A DNA stretch of 64,000 nt from Clostridiales bacterium (lineage in GTDB: Bacteria; Bacillota; Clostridia; Lachnospirales; CAG-274). Positions 50,754 to 60,321 of the stretch are shown piece by piece. How positions within the stretch are numbered: position 1 is the stretch's first letter; every line of letters begins with the position of its first letter. The DNA is taken from NCBI GenBank assembly GCA_018371275.1, contig JAHALF010000004.1:62001-126000 (forward strand). Reading direction: 5' to 3'. The translations under genes and the position numbers were made by a program. The notes under the pieces were generated by a model, which worked only from the letters and a program-made list of their open reading frames with translations, was not told the DNA's origin and ran no database searches.

Positions 50754-51720
50754 ACAAATTTTAAATATTTTTGGACAATATGATATAAATATAAAAAAAA
50801 TTGAACGTAGTTTTGCTGTAAATATTGTAAACAGAGGTGAAGATATAATAGTATCTGGTAGCAAATATTCTTTAAATAAGGCAGAGAAAATATTAAAATC
50901 TCTTATATCAATGGCAAATCGTGGTGAAGAAATAACAGAACAGTCTATAAACTATCTTATAGCGCAAGTAGAAGATGAAAATTTTGACCAAATAGAAAAA
51001 ATAAATGATGACTTTATTTGTGTTAATATTGCTGGACGTCCTGTAAAGCCTAAAACTATTGGTCAAAAAACTTATATAGATACTATTAGAAAAAATACTA
51101 TTGTTTTTGGAATAGGTCCTGCTGGTACTGGTAAAACATATTTAGCTATGGCAATGGCAATTACTGCCTTTAAAAATAACGAAGTAAATCGTATTATTTT
51201 AACTAGACCAGCAATAGAGGCTGGAGAACATCTTGGATTTTTACCTGGAGATTTACAACAAAAAGTTGACCCTTATTTAAGACCTTTATATGATGCTTTA
51301 TATGATATAATGGGAGTTGAAAATTTTCAAAAAAATATGGAAAAAGGTTGTATTGAAGTTGCCCCACTTGCATATATGCGTGGTAGAACTTTAGATAATG
51401 CCTTTATTATATTAGATGAAGCTCAAAATACAACACCAGAGCAAATGAAAATGTTCTTAACTCGTATAGGTTTTGGCTCTAAAGCCATTATTACAGGTGA
51501 TTTAACACAAATAGATTTACCAATTGGTAAAAATTCTGGACTTATTGATGCAATAAAAATATTAGATAATATAGAAGATATAGGAATATGCAAATTTAAT
51601 AATAAAGATGTTGTACGTCACCCACTTGTACAGAAAATAATTGGTGCTTATGAAAAATTAGAAAAAGAGAAAGAAAAAATAAAAGAAAAACAGGCAAAAA
51701 ATAAAAAAATAAGTAAATGA
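50722..51720 (+). CDS. phoH: PhoH family ATPase/RNase-helicase-like protein
   Basis: The 332-residue protein has an N-terminal KH-like segment (about 1-100), a Walker A motif GPAGTGKTY (about 132-140), TRPAIEAGEHLGFLPGD near 160 and a Walker B region FIILDEAQN near 230. It is a cytoplasmic ATPase often located with ybeY and era in genes for RNA processing. Its ATG lies inside the yqfD coding region, with an AAGGGAG site. Confidence 0.95.
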   Translation: MEQIKLQIPNEQILNIFGQYDINIKKIERSFAVNIVNRGEDIIVSGSKYSLNKAEKILKSLISMANRGEEITEQSINYLIAQVEDENFDQIEKINDDFICVNIAGRPVKPKTIGQKTYIDTIRKNTIVFGIGPAGTGKTYLAMAMAITAFKNNEVNRIILTRPAIEAGEHLGFLPGDLQQKVDPYLRPLYDALYDIMGVENFQKNMEKGCIEVAPLAYMRGRTLDNAFIILDEAQNTTPEQMKMFLTRIGFGSKAIITGDLTQIDLPIGKNSGLIDAIKILDNIEDIGICKFNNKDVVRHPLVQKIIGAYEKLEKEKEKIKEKQAKNKKISK

Positions 51721-51741
51721 TTATTATATAATCATTTACTT
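51711..51741 (+). other. Hairpin overlapping the phoH stop codon
   Basis: A 14-bp perfect stem (51711-51724 with 51728-51741) begins in the last codons of phoH. It is followed by an A run rather than a T run, so it could stabilise or process the transcript rather than end it. Confidence 0.5.
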
Positions 51742-51778
51742 AAAAAATATTTTATACTTAGTATAAAAAGGAGTTTTT

Positions 51779-52240
51779 ATGAAAATTTTATTTGATAACA
51801 ATACAGATCATATTATAGATGAAAATATATTTAGTTTAATAAATAAATGTATAGATGAAAGTCTTAATATAGAAAATTTCACAAAAAATGTGGAAATAAG
51901 CCTTTCTATTGTAAATAATGAAGAAATAAAAGAAATTAATAATTTATATAGAGGTATAGATAAAGAAACAGACGTTTTATCATTTCCATTATTAGATAAT
52001 TTTGATAATATTAATGATAATGTATTGCACCCTATACTATTAGGGGATATAATAATAAGTATTGATAAGGCTATATCACAATCAAATGATTATGGGCACT
52101 CTTTAGAGCGTGAATTGTGTTTTTTAGTAGTACATAGTATGTTACACCTTTTAGGTTATGACCATATGACTGAGGGTGAAGAAAAGATTATGTTTGAAAA
52201 ACAAGAAATTATTCTAAATAGTTTAAACATAAGGAGATAA
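51779..52240 (+). CDS. ybeY: Endoribonuclease YbeY
   Basis: YbeY is a metal-dependent RNase involved in 16S rRNA 3' maturation and ribosome quality control. The 153-residue protein has the zinc triad motif H-x3-H-x5-H in HSMLHLLGYDH (about 119-129) and an ETDVLSFP segment near 63. It follows phoH in the usual order, although PgpH (YqfF), normally between them in Bacillus, is absent. Confidence 0.95.
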   Translation: MKILFDNNTDHIIDENIFSLINKCIDESLNIENFTKNVEISLSIVNNEEIKEINNLYRGIDKETDVLSFPLLDNFDNINDNVLHPILLGDIIISIDKAISQSNDYGHSLERELCFLVVHSMLHLLGYDHMTEGEEKIMFEKQEIILNSLNIRR

Positions 52241-52243
52241 TTT

Positions 52244-52777
52244 ATGCTAATAGAAACAAATAGATTAAAATTAAAACCTATGTGTAATGATAACTTTAAT
52301 GATTTAAAATCACTTTTACAAGATACTGAGGTTATGTATGCTTATGAACACCCCTTTTCTGATGAAGAATGCAAAACTTGGTTTAATAATCAGTTGGATA
52401 GATATAAACAAAAAGGATATGGGCTTTTAGGTGTATTTTTAAAAGAAGATAATACATTTATAGGACAAGCTGGTATAACTAAACAAAATGTAAATGATGA
52501 AATAGTAGATGAAATAGGATATTTACTAAAAAAAGAATATTGGAAAAAAGGATATGCCATAGAATGTGCTAAAGCTTTAAAAGAATATGGTTTTAATACT
52601 TTAAATTTGCAAAAAATGTATTCTATTATTAGAGATAACAATACATCATCTCAAAATGTAGCAAAAAGAAATAATATGACAAAAACAATAACACTATTAA
52701 AACATTACTATAATATTGATATGCCACATTATGTATATTGTATATCAAAAGATGAATTTTTAAAAGAAAGGAATTAA
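52244..52777 (+). CDS. GNAT-family N-acetyltransferase
   Basis: The 177-residue protein resembles RimJ-like acetyltransferases. It starts IETNRLKLKPM, has the acetyl-CoA loop region YLLKKEYWKKGYAIECAKAL (about 93-112) and a following L-x-x-M-Y-S-I-I-R-D-N-N-T-S-S-Q-N segment near 125. The substrate is unknown; ribosomal proteins or small amines are possible. It occupies the place between ybeY and era where Bacillus has dgkA and cdd. Confidence 0.85.
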   Translation: MLIETNRLKLKPMCNDNFNDLKSLLQDTEVMYAYEHPFSDEECKTWFNNQLDRYKQKGYGLLGVFLKEDNTFIGQAGITKQNVNDEIVDEIGYLLKKEYWKKGYAIECAKALKEYGFNTLNLQKMYSIIRDNNTSSQNVAKRNNMTKTITLLKHYYNIDMPHYVYCISKDEFLKERN

Positions 52778-52780
52778 ACT

Positions 52781-53686
52781 ATGAATAATAATTTTCGCTC
52801 TGGATTTATATCTTTAATAGGCAGACCAAACGTTGGAAAATCTACTCTTATGAATAGTCTTATAGGAGAAAAAATAGCTATTATATCTAGTAAGCCTCAG
52901 ACTACTAGGAATAAAATACAATCAATATTGACAGAAGATGATTTCCAAGCCATCTTTATAGATACACCTGGCATACATAAGCCAAAATCTAAATTAGGTA
53001 ACTATATGGTAAAGTCGGCAGAAACTACTTTAAATGAAGTTGATATAGTATTATACCTTATTGAACCATTTGAAAAAATTAAAGAATCTGATTTATCTAT
53101 AATTAAAAAATTAGAAAATGTATCCACACCTGTATTTTTAATAATAAACAAAATAGATACAGTATGCCCAGAAGAAATACTAAAAGTCATAGATAGCTAT
53201 AAATCTATGTATAATTTTTCAGAAATAATACCTATATCTGCATTAAAAGGTAAAAATAGAGATGAACTATTAAAGTGTATAAAAAAATACTTACCAGAAG
53301 GACCTCAATTTTTCCCTTCCGATATGATAACAGACCAACCAGAAAGACAAATAGTATCTGAAATTATTAGAGAAAAATCTCTTAAACTTTTACAAGACGA
53401 GATACCTCATGGTATAGCTGTTGAAGTTAGTTCTATGAAGCCTAGAAAAGAAAAAGATATTATAGATATTCAAGCTACTATTTATTGTGAAAGAGATTCT
53501 CATAAAGGGATTATAATAGGCAAACAAGGCTCTATGTTAAAAAAAATAGGTTCTAATGCTCGTTATGAAATAGAAAGACTTTTAGGCTCACCTATAAACT
53601 TACAAATATGGATAAAAGTTAAAAAAGACTGGAGAGATAGCGACTTTTTATTGAAAAATTTTGGTTATGACCAAAAGCAAATATAG
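52781..53686 (+). CDS. era: GTPase Era
   Basis: Era binds the 3' end of 16S rRNA and helps assemble the small ribosomal subunit. The 301-residue protein has the GTPase motifs GRPNVGKST (14-22), TTRN near 42, DTPGIH near 62 and NKID near 125, and a C-terminal KH domain with KGIIIGKQGSMLKKIG near 245. It is followed by yqzL and recO as in Bacillus, but a 176-base gap lies before yqzL. Confidence 0.97.
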   Translation: MNNNFRSGFISLIGRPNVGKSTLMNSLIGEKIAIISSKPQTTRNKIQSILTEDDFQAIFIDTPGIHKPKSKLGNYMVKSAETTLNEVDIVLYLIEPFEKIKESDLSIIKKLENVSTPVFLIINKIDTVCPEEILKVIDSYKSMYNFSEIIPISALKGKNRDELLKCIKKYLPEGPQFFPSDMITDQPERQIVSEIIREKSLKLLQDEIPHGIAVEVSSMKPRKEKDIIDIQATIYCERDSHKGIIIGKQGSMLKKIGSNARYEIERLLGSPINLQIWIKVKKDWRDSDFLLKNFGYDQKQI

Positions 53687-53862
53687 GTATATTATAAAAC
53701 AACTATAAAAATTATATAATGTTTTATTTATAATAATAATTTATCTCCAAAATAATAAAGTCAATAGTATTTTATAACCTTTTATGGTAAAATTTCAATA
53801 GTATATAAATATACCTTTTACTAAAAATATAAATATACTAATTATAAATGGTGGTGTAAACT

Positions 53863-53982
53863 ATGGAAAATTTATTTTGGAGTATTTTTGAAAAAAGTGG
53901 AGATATCAATGCATTTTTAGCATATAAAGAATATAAAAATAATATAAAAAATAGTAAAGAAAAGAATAAAAATAATTATTAA
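53863..53982 (+). CDS. yqzL: YqzL-family small protein, 39 residues
   Basis: A short gene with a GGTGGTG site 7 bases before its ATG encodes MENLFWSIFEKSGDINAFLA followed by a Lys/Asn-rich tail. The F-W-x-x-F-x-x-(S/T)-G-x(2)-x-A-(F/Y)-L pattern is that of YqzL, whose gene lies between era and recO in Bacilli, exactly as here. The function is unknown. It ends 11 bases before recO. Confidence 0.8.
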   Translation: MENLFWSIFEKSGDINAFLAYKEYKNNIKNSKEKNKNNY

Positions 53983-53993
53983 GGAAGAATAAA

Positions 53994-54746
53994 ATGAGTA
54001 CATTTAAGGCTAGAGGTATAATAATAAAAGAAAGTTTGGTTGGAGATAATGATAAATCTCTTATTATATTATTAAAAGACTATGGAAAATTTAATGTTTG
54101 GGCTAAAAATTGTAGAAATGGAAAAAGTAGACTTTTAGCTGGTTCTTCTCTATTTTCCTATGCAGATTTTATTATATATGATAATGGAAGAACCTTATCT
54201 TTAAATCAAATAGACATAATAGAAAATTTTTATAGCATTACTGAAGATTTAGATACTCTAGCTTATGGTACATATTTTTTAGAATTTATAGATAAAAATA
54301 CACAAGAAGCAACACCTATAAATGATATAATGCTACTTTTATTAAAATCTCTTCTTATTCTTTCAAAATCTAAACTTATATCTCCAAAATTAATAGCAAA
54401 AATATTTGAAATTAAATTTTTACAATTAAATGGGTACATGCCAATTATAAATAATTGTACTAATTGTTATATAGATATTAAAAATGAAAAAGAATTATAT
54501 TGGGGAAATAATGGAACATTATGTAAAAACTGTAAAAACTTTGAGCAGTCTGTATTAGAAATATCTCCCAATATAGTTTTAGTAATAAAACATATTTTAT
54601 CATCAAAAGTAGATAAATTATATAATTTTAATGTATCTAATAATATTTTAAATGAACTTTCATTAATTAGCAAAAAGCTTTTAAATGCTCATTTATATAC
54701 AAACTTAAAAAGTACATCTTTTATAGAAGAAATAGAAAAAATATAA
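53994..54746 (+). CDS. recO: DNA repair protein RecO
   Basis: RecO helps load RecA onto single-stranded DNA by displacing SSB. The 250-residue protein has an N-terminal OB fold (1-80, beginning STFKARGIIIKES) and a helical domain with a four-Cys zinc site: CTNC near 154 and CKNC near 178. It ends this ribosome and repair operon and is followed by a strong terminator. Confidence 0.94.
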   Translation: MSTFKARGIIIKESLVGDNDKSLIILLKDYGKFNVWAKNCRNGKSRLLAGSSLFSYADFIIYDNGRTLSLNQIDIIENFYSITEDLDTLAYGTYFLEFIDKNTQEATPINDIMLLLLKSLLILSKSKLISPKLIAKIFEIKFLQLNGYMPIINNCTNCYIDIKNEKELYWGNNGTLCKNCKNFEQSVLEISPNIVLVIKHILSSKVDKLYNFNVSNNILNELSLISKKLLNAHLYTNLKSTSFIEEIEKI

Positions 54747-54776
54747 GGGTATGATTTATCATACCCTTATATTTTT
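54737..54776. terminator. Bidirectional terminator, 18-bp perfect stem
   Basis: 54737-54754 pairs perfectly with 54759-54776, with A and T runs at the ends. It overlaps the recO stop codon and separates it from the convergent aminotransferase gene. Confidence 0.9.
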
Positions 54777-54780
54777 TCTA

Positions 54781-55974
54781 TTAAAAGTTTTGTTTTATAA
54801 ACTGCTCTATTCTATTTATACCTTCAACAATATTTTGCATATTAGTAGTATAAGATAATCTTATATATTTTTCGTATCCAAACATATTACAAGGCACAAC
54901 ACAAACTCTATATTTATCTAAAAGAATTTTTGCTACATCTTCACTATCTTTTATAGTTATATCATCTATTGTATATCCAAATAATTTAGATACATCTATA
55001 AATTGATAAAATGCTCCTTTAGGTCTTAAAGAGCTAAGCATAGGTATGTCCGATATTCTTTGTGCTGTATAATCTCTTCTTTTTTTAAACTCATATAATA
55101 TATCTTCTAATATAGGATTATCTGATGTCAATGCTTTTAAAGCTGCTCTTTGCGCTATAACATTAACACTTGATGTTGTGTGATTTTGAACATTTGACAT
55201 AACATCAGCAATTTTTTTGTTAGCAGCTATATATCCTATTCTCCAACCAGCCATAGCATATGATTTTGAAAAGCCATTTATAACTATTGTTCTATCATAT
55301 ATTTCTTTACCTAAAGATGCTATACTTATATGTTTAAGCTTATTACTATAAATCAACTTTTCATATAACTCATCAGATATAACAAATAAATCATTTTCTA
55401 TTACGAAATCAGCAATTTGTTTTAATTCTCCTTCTGTATATACCATACCAGTAGGATTATTAGGACTATTTATAATAATAGCTTTTGTTTTAGATGTTAA
55501 TACTTGTTTAAGCATTTCTACATTAATTTTAAATAAGTTTTCCTTTTGTGTATAAATAAAAACTGGGTTACCGCCACATTTTTTTACAATTTCAGGATAG
55601 CTTGTCCAATATGGAGCTGGTATTATAACTTCATCACCTTCATTTAATATGGCAAAAAAGGCATTATTTAAAGCTTGTTTTGCACCATGACAAACTATAA
55701 TTTGATTATAATTATATTTTAGGTTATTTTCTTTATGTAATTTTTTTGCTATTGCTTCCCTAAGCTCTTTTAAACCATCTGAATGACTATATAAAGAAAA
55801 GTTTTCTATTGCATCTATACCAGCCTTTTTTATATAATCTGGTGTTTCAAAATCTGGTTCTCCAGAGCTAAAGTTTATAACATCTATACCATCTTTTATC
55901 ATATCTATAGCTTTAGATGTTAAAGCCAATGTAATAGCTGGGTTAATATTTTTAGCTTTTTGAGATAATTTCAT
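54781..55974 (-). CDS. Class I/II aminotransferase, aspartate aminotransferase type
   Basis: This PLP-dependent enzyme of 397 residues most likely interconverts aspartate and oxaloacetate. It shows the SSGEPDFETP segment (about 36-45), NSPNNPTG near 168, an SDELYE segment near 197 and the PLP lysine in NGFSKSYAMAGWRIGY (about 229-244). The subgroup is AspC/AspB of family I-gamma. It has its own consensus promoter and appears monocistronic. Confidence 0.92.
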   Translation of the reverse strand: MKLSQKAKNINPAITLALTSKAIDMIKDGIDVINFSSGEPDFETPDYIKKAGIDAIENFSLYSHSDGLKELREAIAKKLHKENNLKYNYNQIIVCHGAKQALNNAFFAILNEGDEVIIPAPYWTSYPEIVKKCGGNPVFIYTQKENLFKINVEMLKQVLTSKTKAIIINSPNNPTGMVYTEGELKQIADFVIENDLFVISDELYEKLIYSNKLKHISIASLGKEIYDRTIVINGFSKSYAMAGWRIGYIAANKKIADVMSNVQNHTTSSVNVIAQRAALKALTSDNPILEDILYEFKKRRDYTAQRISDIPMLSSLRPKGAFYQFIDVSKLFGYTIDDITIKDSEDVAKILLDKYRVCVVPCNMFGYEKYIRLSYTTNMQNIVEGINRIEQFIKQNF

Positions 55975-56005
55975 AATATCACATCCTATTATAAATATAT
56001 ATTTT

Positions 56006-56034
56006 ATTGTATAATATATATTTAATTATGTCAA
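56006..56034 (-). promoter_or_regulatory. Promoter of the aminotransferase gene
   Basis: On the minus strand a consensus TTGACA is followed after 17 bp by TACAAT, 32 bases before the start codon. Confidence 0.7.
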
Positions 56035-56050
56035 TAAATGATATAACACA

Positions 56051-57379
56051 TTAATTATCACAATTATCTTTTAAAAATTCTAACCATTTTTTTATATTTT
56101 TTTCATACCCATTGTTTGATGGTTTATAATAAATGTTATTTTTTATTTCATCGGGTAAATATTGCTGTTTAACATAATTTTTTTCATAATTATGTGCATA
56201 TTTATATCCTATACCATTACCAAGATTAGTTGCCCCATTATAATGTGTATCTTTTAAATATGGTGGTATTTGCTTTATTTTAATATTTTCAACGTCACTC
56301 ATAGCCTTATTTATCGCCATATATGAAGAATTGCTTTTAGGAGCGCTTGCAACATAACAGACAGCTTGAGATAAAATAATTCTACATTCTGGCATGCCTA
56401 TCATTTCTGTTGCTTGAAATGCTGATACTGCCACTTGCAAAGCTCTAGGGTCAGCATTTCCAACATCTTCAGATGCACATATAATTATTCTTCTTGCTAT
56501 AAACTTAGGGTCTTCTCCAGCATAAAGCATTTTAGCAAGATAATAAACAGCAGCATTAGGATCACTTCCTCGCATACTTTTTATAAATGCAGATATAGTA
56601 TCATAGTGGTTGTCACCATTTTTATCATAGTTTATAGCGCGTTTTTGTATGCACTGTTCAGCTATCTGCATATTAATATGTATTATATTATCACTAGATT
56701 TTTTTGTTGTTAATCCTGCTAATTCTATCGCATTTAAAGCTACTCTAGCGTCTCCATTGCATATACTAGATATAAAATCAAGAGCATCTTTATCTATTCT
56801 TATGTTAAAATGTCCTAACCCATTTTCTTTGTCTTCTATTGCTCTTTTTATAATCTTTTTAATATTACTGCTAGATAAAGGCTCTAACTTAAATATAATA
56901 CTTCTAGATATTAATGCCCTATTTACTTCAAAATACGGGTTTTCTGTTGTAGCCCCAATTAAAATAATAGTCCCATCTTCTACATATGGTAATAATGTAT
57001 CTTGTTGGCTTTTATTAAACCTATGTATTTCATCTACAAATAGTATAGTCTTTTTAGAACTTAATGCAAGATTAGACTTAGCTTTATCAACTAATTCTTT
57101 AATGTCTTTAACACCAGATGTTGTAGCATTTATTTGTAAAAATATTCCTTTTGTTGTATTAAATATAATTTTTGCAAGTGTTGTTTTTCCTGTGCCAGAA
57201 GGACCATATAATATTAAAGAAGATATTTTATCTGCCTTTATAGCTCTATAAAGCAATGTATCTTTGCCTACTATATGCTCTTGTCCTATAAAGTTTTCTA
57301 AAGATTTAGGCCTTAATCTATTAGCTAAAGGTGCTTCTTTTTTTAATATTTTTTGACTTTGATATTCAAATAAATCCAT
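56051..57379 (-). CDS. rarA: Replication-associated recombination protein A (RarA/MgsA ATPase)
   Basis: RarA is a clamp-loader-like AAA+ ATPase that acts at stalled replication forks. The 442-residue protein has LANRLRPKSLENFIGQEHIVG at the start of the ATPase domain, Walker A GPSGTGKTT (about 60-68), Walker B ILFVDEIHRF near 113, an ATTENPYFEVN sensor near 144 and the C-terminal tetramerisation domain containing KSMRGSDPNAAVYYLA. It is 4 bases after queA. Confidence 0.95.
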   Translation of the reverse strand: MDLFEYQSQKILKKEAPLANRLRPKSLENFIGQEHIVGKDTLLYRAIKADKISSLILYGPSGTGKTTLAKIIFNTTKGIFLQINATTSGVKDIKELVDKAKSNLALSSKKTILFVDEIHRFNKSQQDTLLPYVEDGTIILIGATTENPYFEVNRALISRSIIFKLEPLSSSNIKKIIKRAIEDKENGLGHFNIRIDKDALDFISSICNGDARVALNAIELAGLTTKKSSDNIIHINMQIAEQCIQKRAINYDKNGDNHYDTISAFIKSMRGSDPNAAVYYLAKMLYAGEDPKFIARRIIICASEDVGNADPRALQVAVSAFQATEMIGMPECRIILSQAVCYVASAPKSNSSYMAINKAMSDVENIKIKQIPPYLKDTHYNGATNLGNGIGYKYAHNYEKNYVKQQYLPDEIKNNIYYKPSNNGYEKNIKKWLEFLKDNCDN

Positions 57380-57383
57380 ATTA

Positions 57384-58418
57384 TCACCACTTTGTTAAAA
57401 ACATTGCATCTCCAAAACTAAAAAATCTATATTCATTTAAAACAGCTTGATTATATGCATTAATAATATTCTCTCTAGTAGAAAATGCACTTACAAGCAT
57501 TATTAAGCTAGATTCTGGTAAGTGAAAGTTTGTTATAAGATTATCTACTATTTTAAATTTATATGATGGATAAATAAAAATATTTGTATAACTACTATCA
57601 GCTTTTACTACTCCATTTTCATCTGCAATAGATTCCAAAGTTCTTGTACTTGTTGTACCAACTGTTATTATTCTACCGCCATTTTTTTTAGCATCATTAA
57701 TAATTTTAGCATTTTCTTCATCTAAACTATAATATTCTGAATGCATTTTATGCTCTAGTATATTATCAACTTTTACTGGTCTAAAAGTACCCAATCCTAC
57801 GTGTAATGTAAGTTTGGCTATTTTTATACCTTTAGTTTTAAGTTCTTCTAAAAGTTCATTTGTAAAATGTAACCCAGCTGTTGGAGCAGCAGCCGAACCA
57901 TTATTTTTAGCATATACTGTTTGATATCTATTTTTATCTTCAAGACGTTCTTTTATATAAGGAGGTAATGGCATTTGTCCTAATTGATCTAAAACTTCTT
58001 CAAATATACCATTATATTTAAAACTTATGATTCTATTACCATCTTCTATAATATCCTCAATAGTCCCTTCTAATATACCATCTCCAAAAACAATTATATC
58101 TCCTATTTTAGCCTTTTTACCTGGATTAACTAAAGCTTCCCATTTATCATTTTCTTTTCTTTCTAATAGTAATATTTCTATATTAGCACCTGTATGTTTT
58201 CTTTTACCAAATAACCTAGCTGGTATAACTTTTGTATCATTTAATACTAGACAATCTCCTTCTTTTAAATAATTTATTATGGCTTTAAAATTAGGCTCGT
58301 GCTTTATCTCACCTGTTTCTTTATTAATAACCATTAATTTAGAGCTTGTCCTATCTTTTAAAGGGACTTGAGCTATAAGTTTTTCTGGTAAATCAAAATA
58401 AAAATCTTTTAATTGCAT
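57384..58418 (-). CDS. queA: S-adenosylmethionine:tRNA ribosyltransferase-isomerase QueA
   Basis: QueA adds the cyclopentenediol precursor from SAM to 7-aminomethyl-7-deazaguanine in tRNA, making epoxyqueuosine. The 344-residue protein has the N-terminal LPEKLIAQVPLKDRTSSKLM segment, the GSAAAPTAGLHFT motif near 173, HVGLGTF near 206 and FHLPESSLIMLV near 300. The Tgt gene that normally follows is not adjacent; rarA follows instead. Confidence 0.96.
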   Translation of the reverse strand: MQLKDFYFDLPEKLIAQVPLKDRTSSKLMVINKETGEIKHEPNFKAIINYLKEGDCLVLNDTKVIPARLFGKRKHTGANIEILLLERKENDKWEALVNPGKKAKIGDIIVFGDGILEGTIEDIIEDGNRIISFKYNGIFEEVLDQLGQMPLPPYIKERLEDKNRYQTVYAKNNGSAAAPTAGLHFTNELLEELKTKGIKIAKLTLHVGLGTFRPVKVDNILEHKMHSEYYSLDEENAKIINDAKKNGGRIITVGTTSTRTLESIADENGVVKADSSYTNIFIYPSYKFKIVDNLITNFHLPESSLIMLVSAFSTRENIINAYNQAVLNEYRFFSFGDAMFLTKW

Positions 58419-58428
58419 ATTACTCTCC

Positions 58429-60003
58429 TTATCTAATTTCTATACCTGTATAATAATATTTTAATATTTCATCATATTTATATCCTTTTTTTGCTAAACT
58501 GTTTGCTCCATATTGGCTCATACCAACACCGTGTCCCCAGCCTTTTCCAACAAATGTAACAGAATTTGAATCCTGTCTTGTTATTTTAGATATGTAATTT
58601 GTATTATTGCTATTAGCATTTATTTCTTTTACAGATAAATTTGATATATCTTTATTTTTATTAATAGCATATATACTTTGTATTAATAATTTATTATTGC
58701 TTTTATCCATTACAAAAGTATTATTATCTATGGTGTTATTTCCTTTAGATGATATAGCATATATATTATTAGTTTTATTATTATCATTACTAGATATACT
58801 ATTAGAAACAACATTTGTATTATTATCTTTAACCATCTTAAAATTTCTACTATCTAAGCTACCTCCAGAATATTTAGAAAAAAATGTTCTTATTTCTTCT
58901 TTTTTTAATACTTTTTCCCCATTTGTTCCTATTAAAGTTAAAGTAATTACCCTTCCTGTAATAGGAGAACTTTCCAAAATAACTTCATTAACTGTTCCAA
59001 CAGAACTCATAGAAGATAGCTCATCAAATGTAAATGTTCTTGTCCATTGTTTAGCTCCTTCTTCATTATCATCTTTAATAGCCTTTAAATATGGAACACT
59101 ATTACCCCAAACATTTTCTGCATCATCTGTATATCCACCACTAGATGAAAAGTATACTGCATTTATTAATTCATTATTGTAATATGCAAATATACCTTTT
59201 GTTTCATTTATAGCTTCTGTTGTAGATTTAGTTTCATTAGTTACTCCATTATACACTTGACAATGAACTGTATCACAAACATCATAATTCTCATCTTTAT
59301 GTATACCTAAATTAGAATAGGCATAATTTCTAGAGGCAACAGATTGTGCTTTTAAAGCTTCTTTATTCCAAGAAGGTGGCATTTCAGATGGTACAACACC
59401 ATATAAATATTCTTCAATATTTAAAGTATTTATAACATTTAATGTGTTGTTTATGCAAGTAACAATAATAAAGTTTCTATACTGTTTATTCGATATAGAT
59501 ATATTTTCATTTGATTTTATAGCTACACTATCTTTATATCCTAATGTTAATTTATTGCTTTCATATATACCTATACTATTATTTATTTGAGTTACTTCTC
59601 CATTAATGTTTTCCTTTAACATATAGCTATTCGCCTCATTATTACTATTAAACTCACCTATCATTACATAATAATTATCATCTTTATAAATATAACTATT
59701 TTTATAATTTTTAGAAAAGTTTAAAGCTTCATCATAATTATAAAACTTATTGTTATATTTTATAGTATATAAATTTAAAGGCTTTATAATAAATTTGTCA
59801 TTTGTATTTAATGTAGCTTCTGAAAAAAAAGAATTATTATTATCTTTACCTACCATTATTGTTTTATTATCTAAATTAATAATACTTGTATTTTTATATT
59901 TAGATAACCCTACACGTATATATTTTTCATCTCCATAAACATTTAAAATAAAATAGTTTATAGACAAAAAAATAATTAAAATAAAACTGATTAATTTTTT
60001 CAA
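58429..60003 (-). CDS. spoIID: SpoIID-type lytic transglycosylase
   Basis: SpoIID cleaves glycan strands during septal thinning and engulfment, with SpoIIM and SpoIIP. The 524-residue protein has a signal or anchor helix (residues 4-25), a region before the catalytic domain, the catalytic motif VVPSEMPPSW with Glu near 207, a Cys/His cluster VCDTVHCQ near 256 like the zinc site of clostridial SpoIID, and the C-terminal GKGWGHGVGMSQYGA motif. A Ser/Asn-rich insertion lies at about 395-465. TTG 60003 is chosen because its AGGTGA site overlaps the upstream GTG. It seems cotranscribed with queA. Confidence 0.88.
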   Translation of the reverse strand: MKKLISFILIIFLSINYFILNVYGDEKYIRVGLSKYKNTSIINLDNKTIMVGKDNNNSFFSEATLNTNDKFIIKPLNLYTIKYNNKFYNYDEALNFSKNYKNSYIYKDDNYYVMIGEFNSNNEANSYMLKENINGEVTQINNSIGIYESNKLTLGYKDSVAIKSNENISISNKQYRNFIIVTCINNTLNVINTLNIEEYLYGVVPSEMPPSWNKEALKAQSVASRNYAYSNLGIHKDENYDVCDTVHCQVYNGVTNETKSTTEAINETKGIFAYYNNELINAVYFSSSGGYTDDAENVWGNSVPYLKAIKDDNEEGAKQWTRTFTFDELSSMSSVGTVNEVILESSPITGRVITLTLIGTNGEKVLKKEEIRTFFSKYSGGSLDSRNFKMVKDNNTNVVSNSISSNDNNKTNNIYAISSKGNNTIDNNTFVMDKSNNKLLIQSIYAINKNKDISNLSVKEINANSNNTNYISKITRQDSNSVTFVGKGWGHGVGMSQYGANSLAKKGYKYDEILKYYYTGIEIR

Positions 60004-60321
60004 GTAGCTCACCTCATAAATTTTAGTCTAAATATATTATATATAAGTTTTTAATAAATTTCTAGCCTTTTTGTACATAAATTTATATAATTTTATTCCA
60101 TTATATTACATTTACACTAATTTATTTATATACAAATTAACTTATTAATTAAATTCAAAAATTAACCTTGTAACCCTATTAAATATAAGGATACAAGGTT
60201 TTGTTTTTATACATGTTTACAATATATTTTTTAAATAATTGTTACTTAATTTTATTATACGAATTTTGTAATAGACAAAAATTGAGTTATAAATAATGTA
60301 CAAATAGAAATATAAAAGGGT
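60004..60321. other. 318-base gap, no gene, one hairpin
   Basis: I see no convincing gene. A hairpin at 60164-60200 (stem AACCTTGTA with TACAAGGTT, plus inner GG-CC pairs) is followed on the plus strand by TTTTGTTTTT and on the minus strand by a weaker TTTTTG. It could end the MFS transcript. The rest is AT-rich sequence that should hold the spoIID promoter. Confidence 0.6.
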
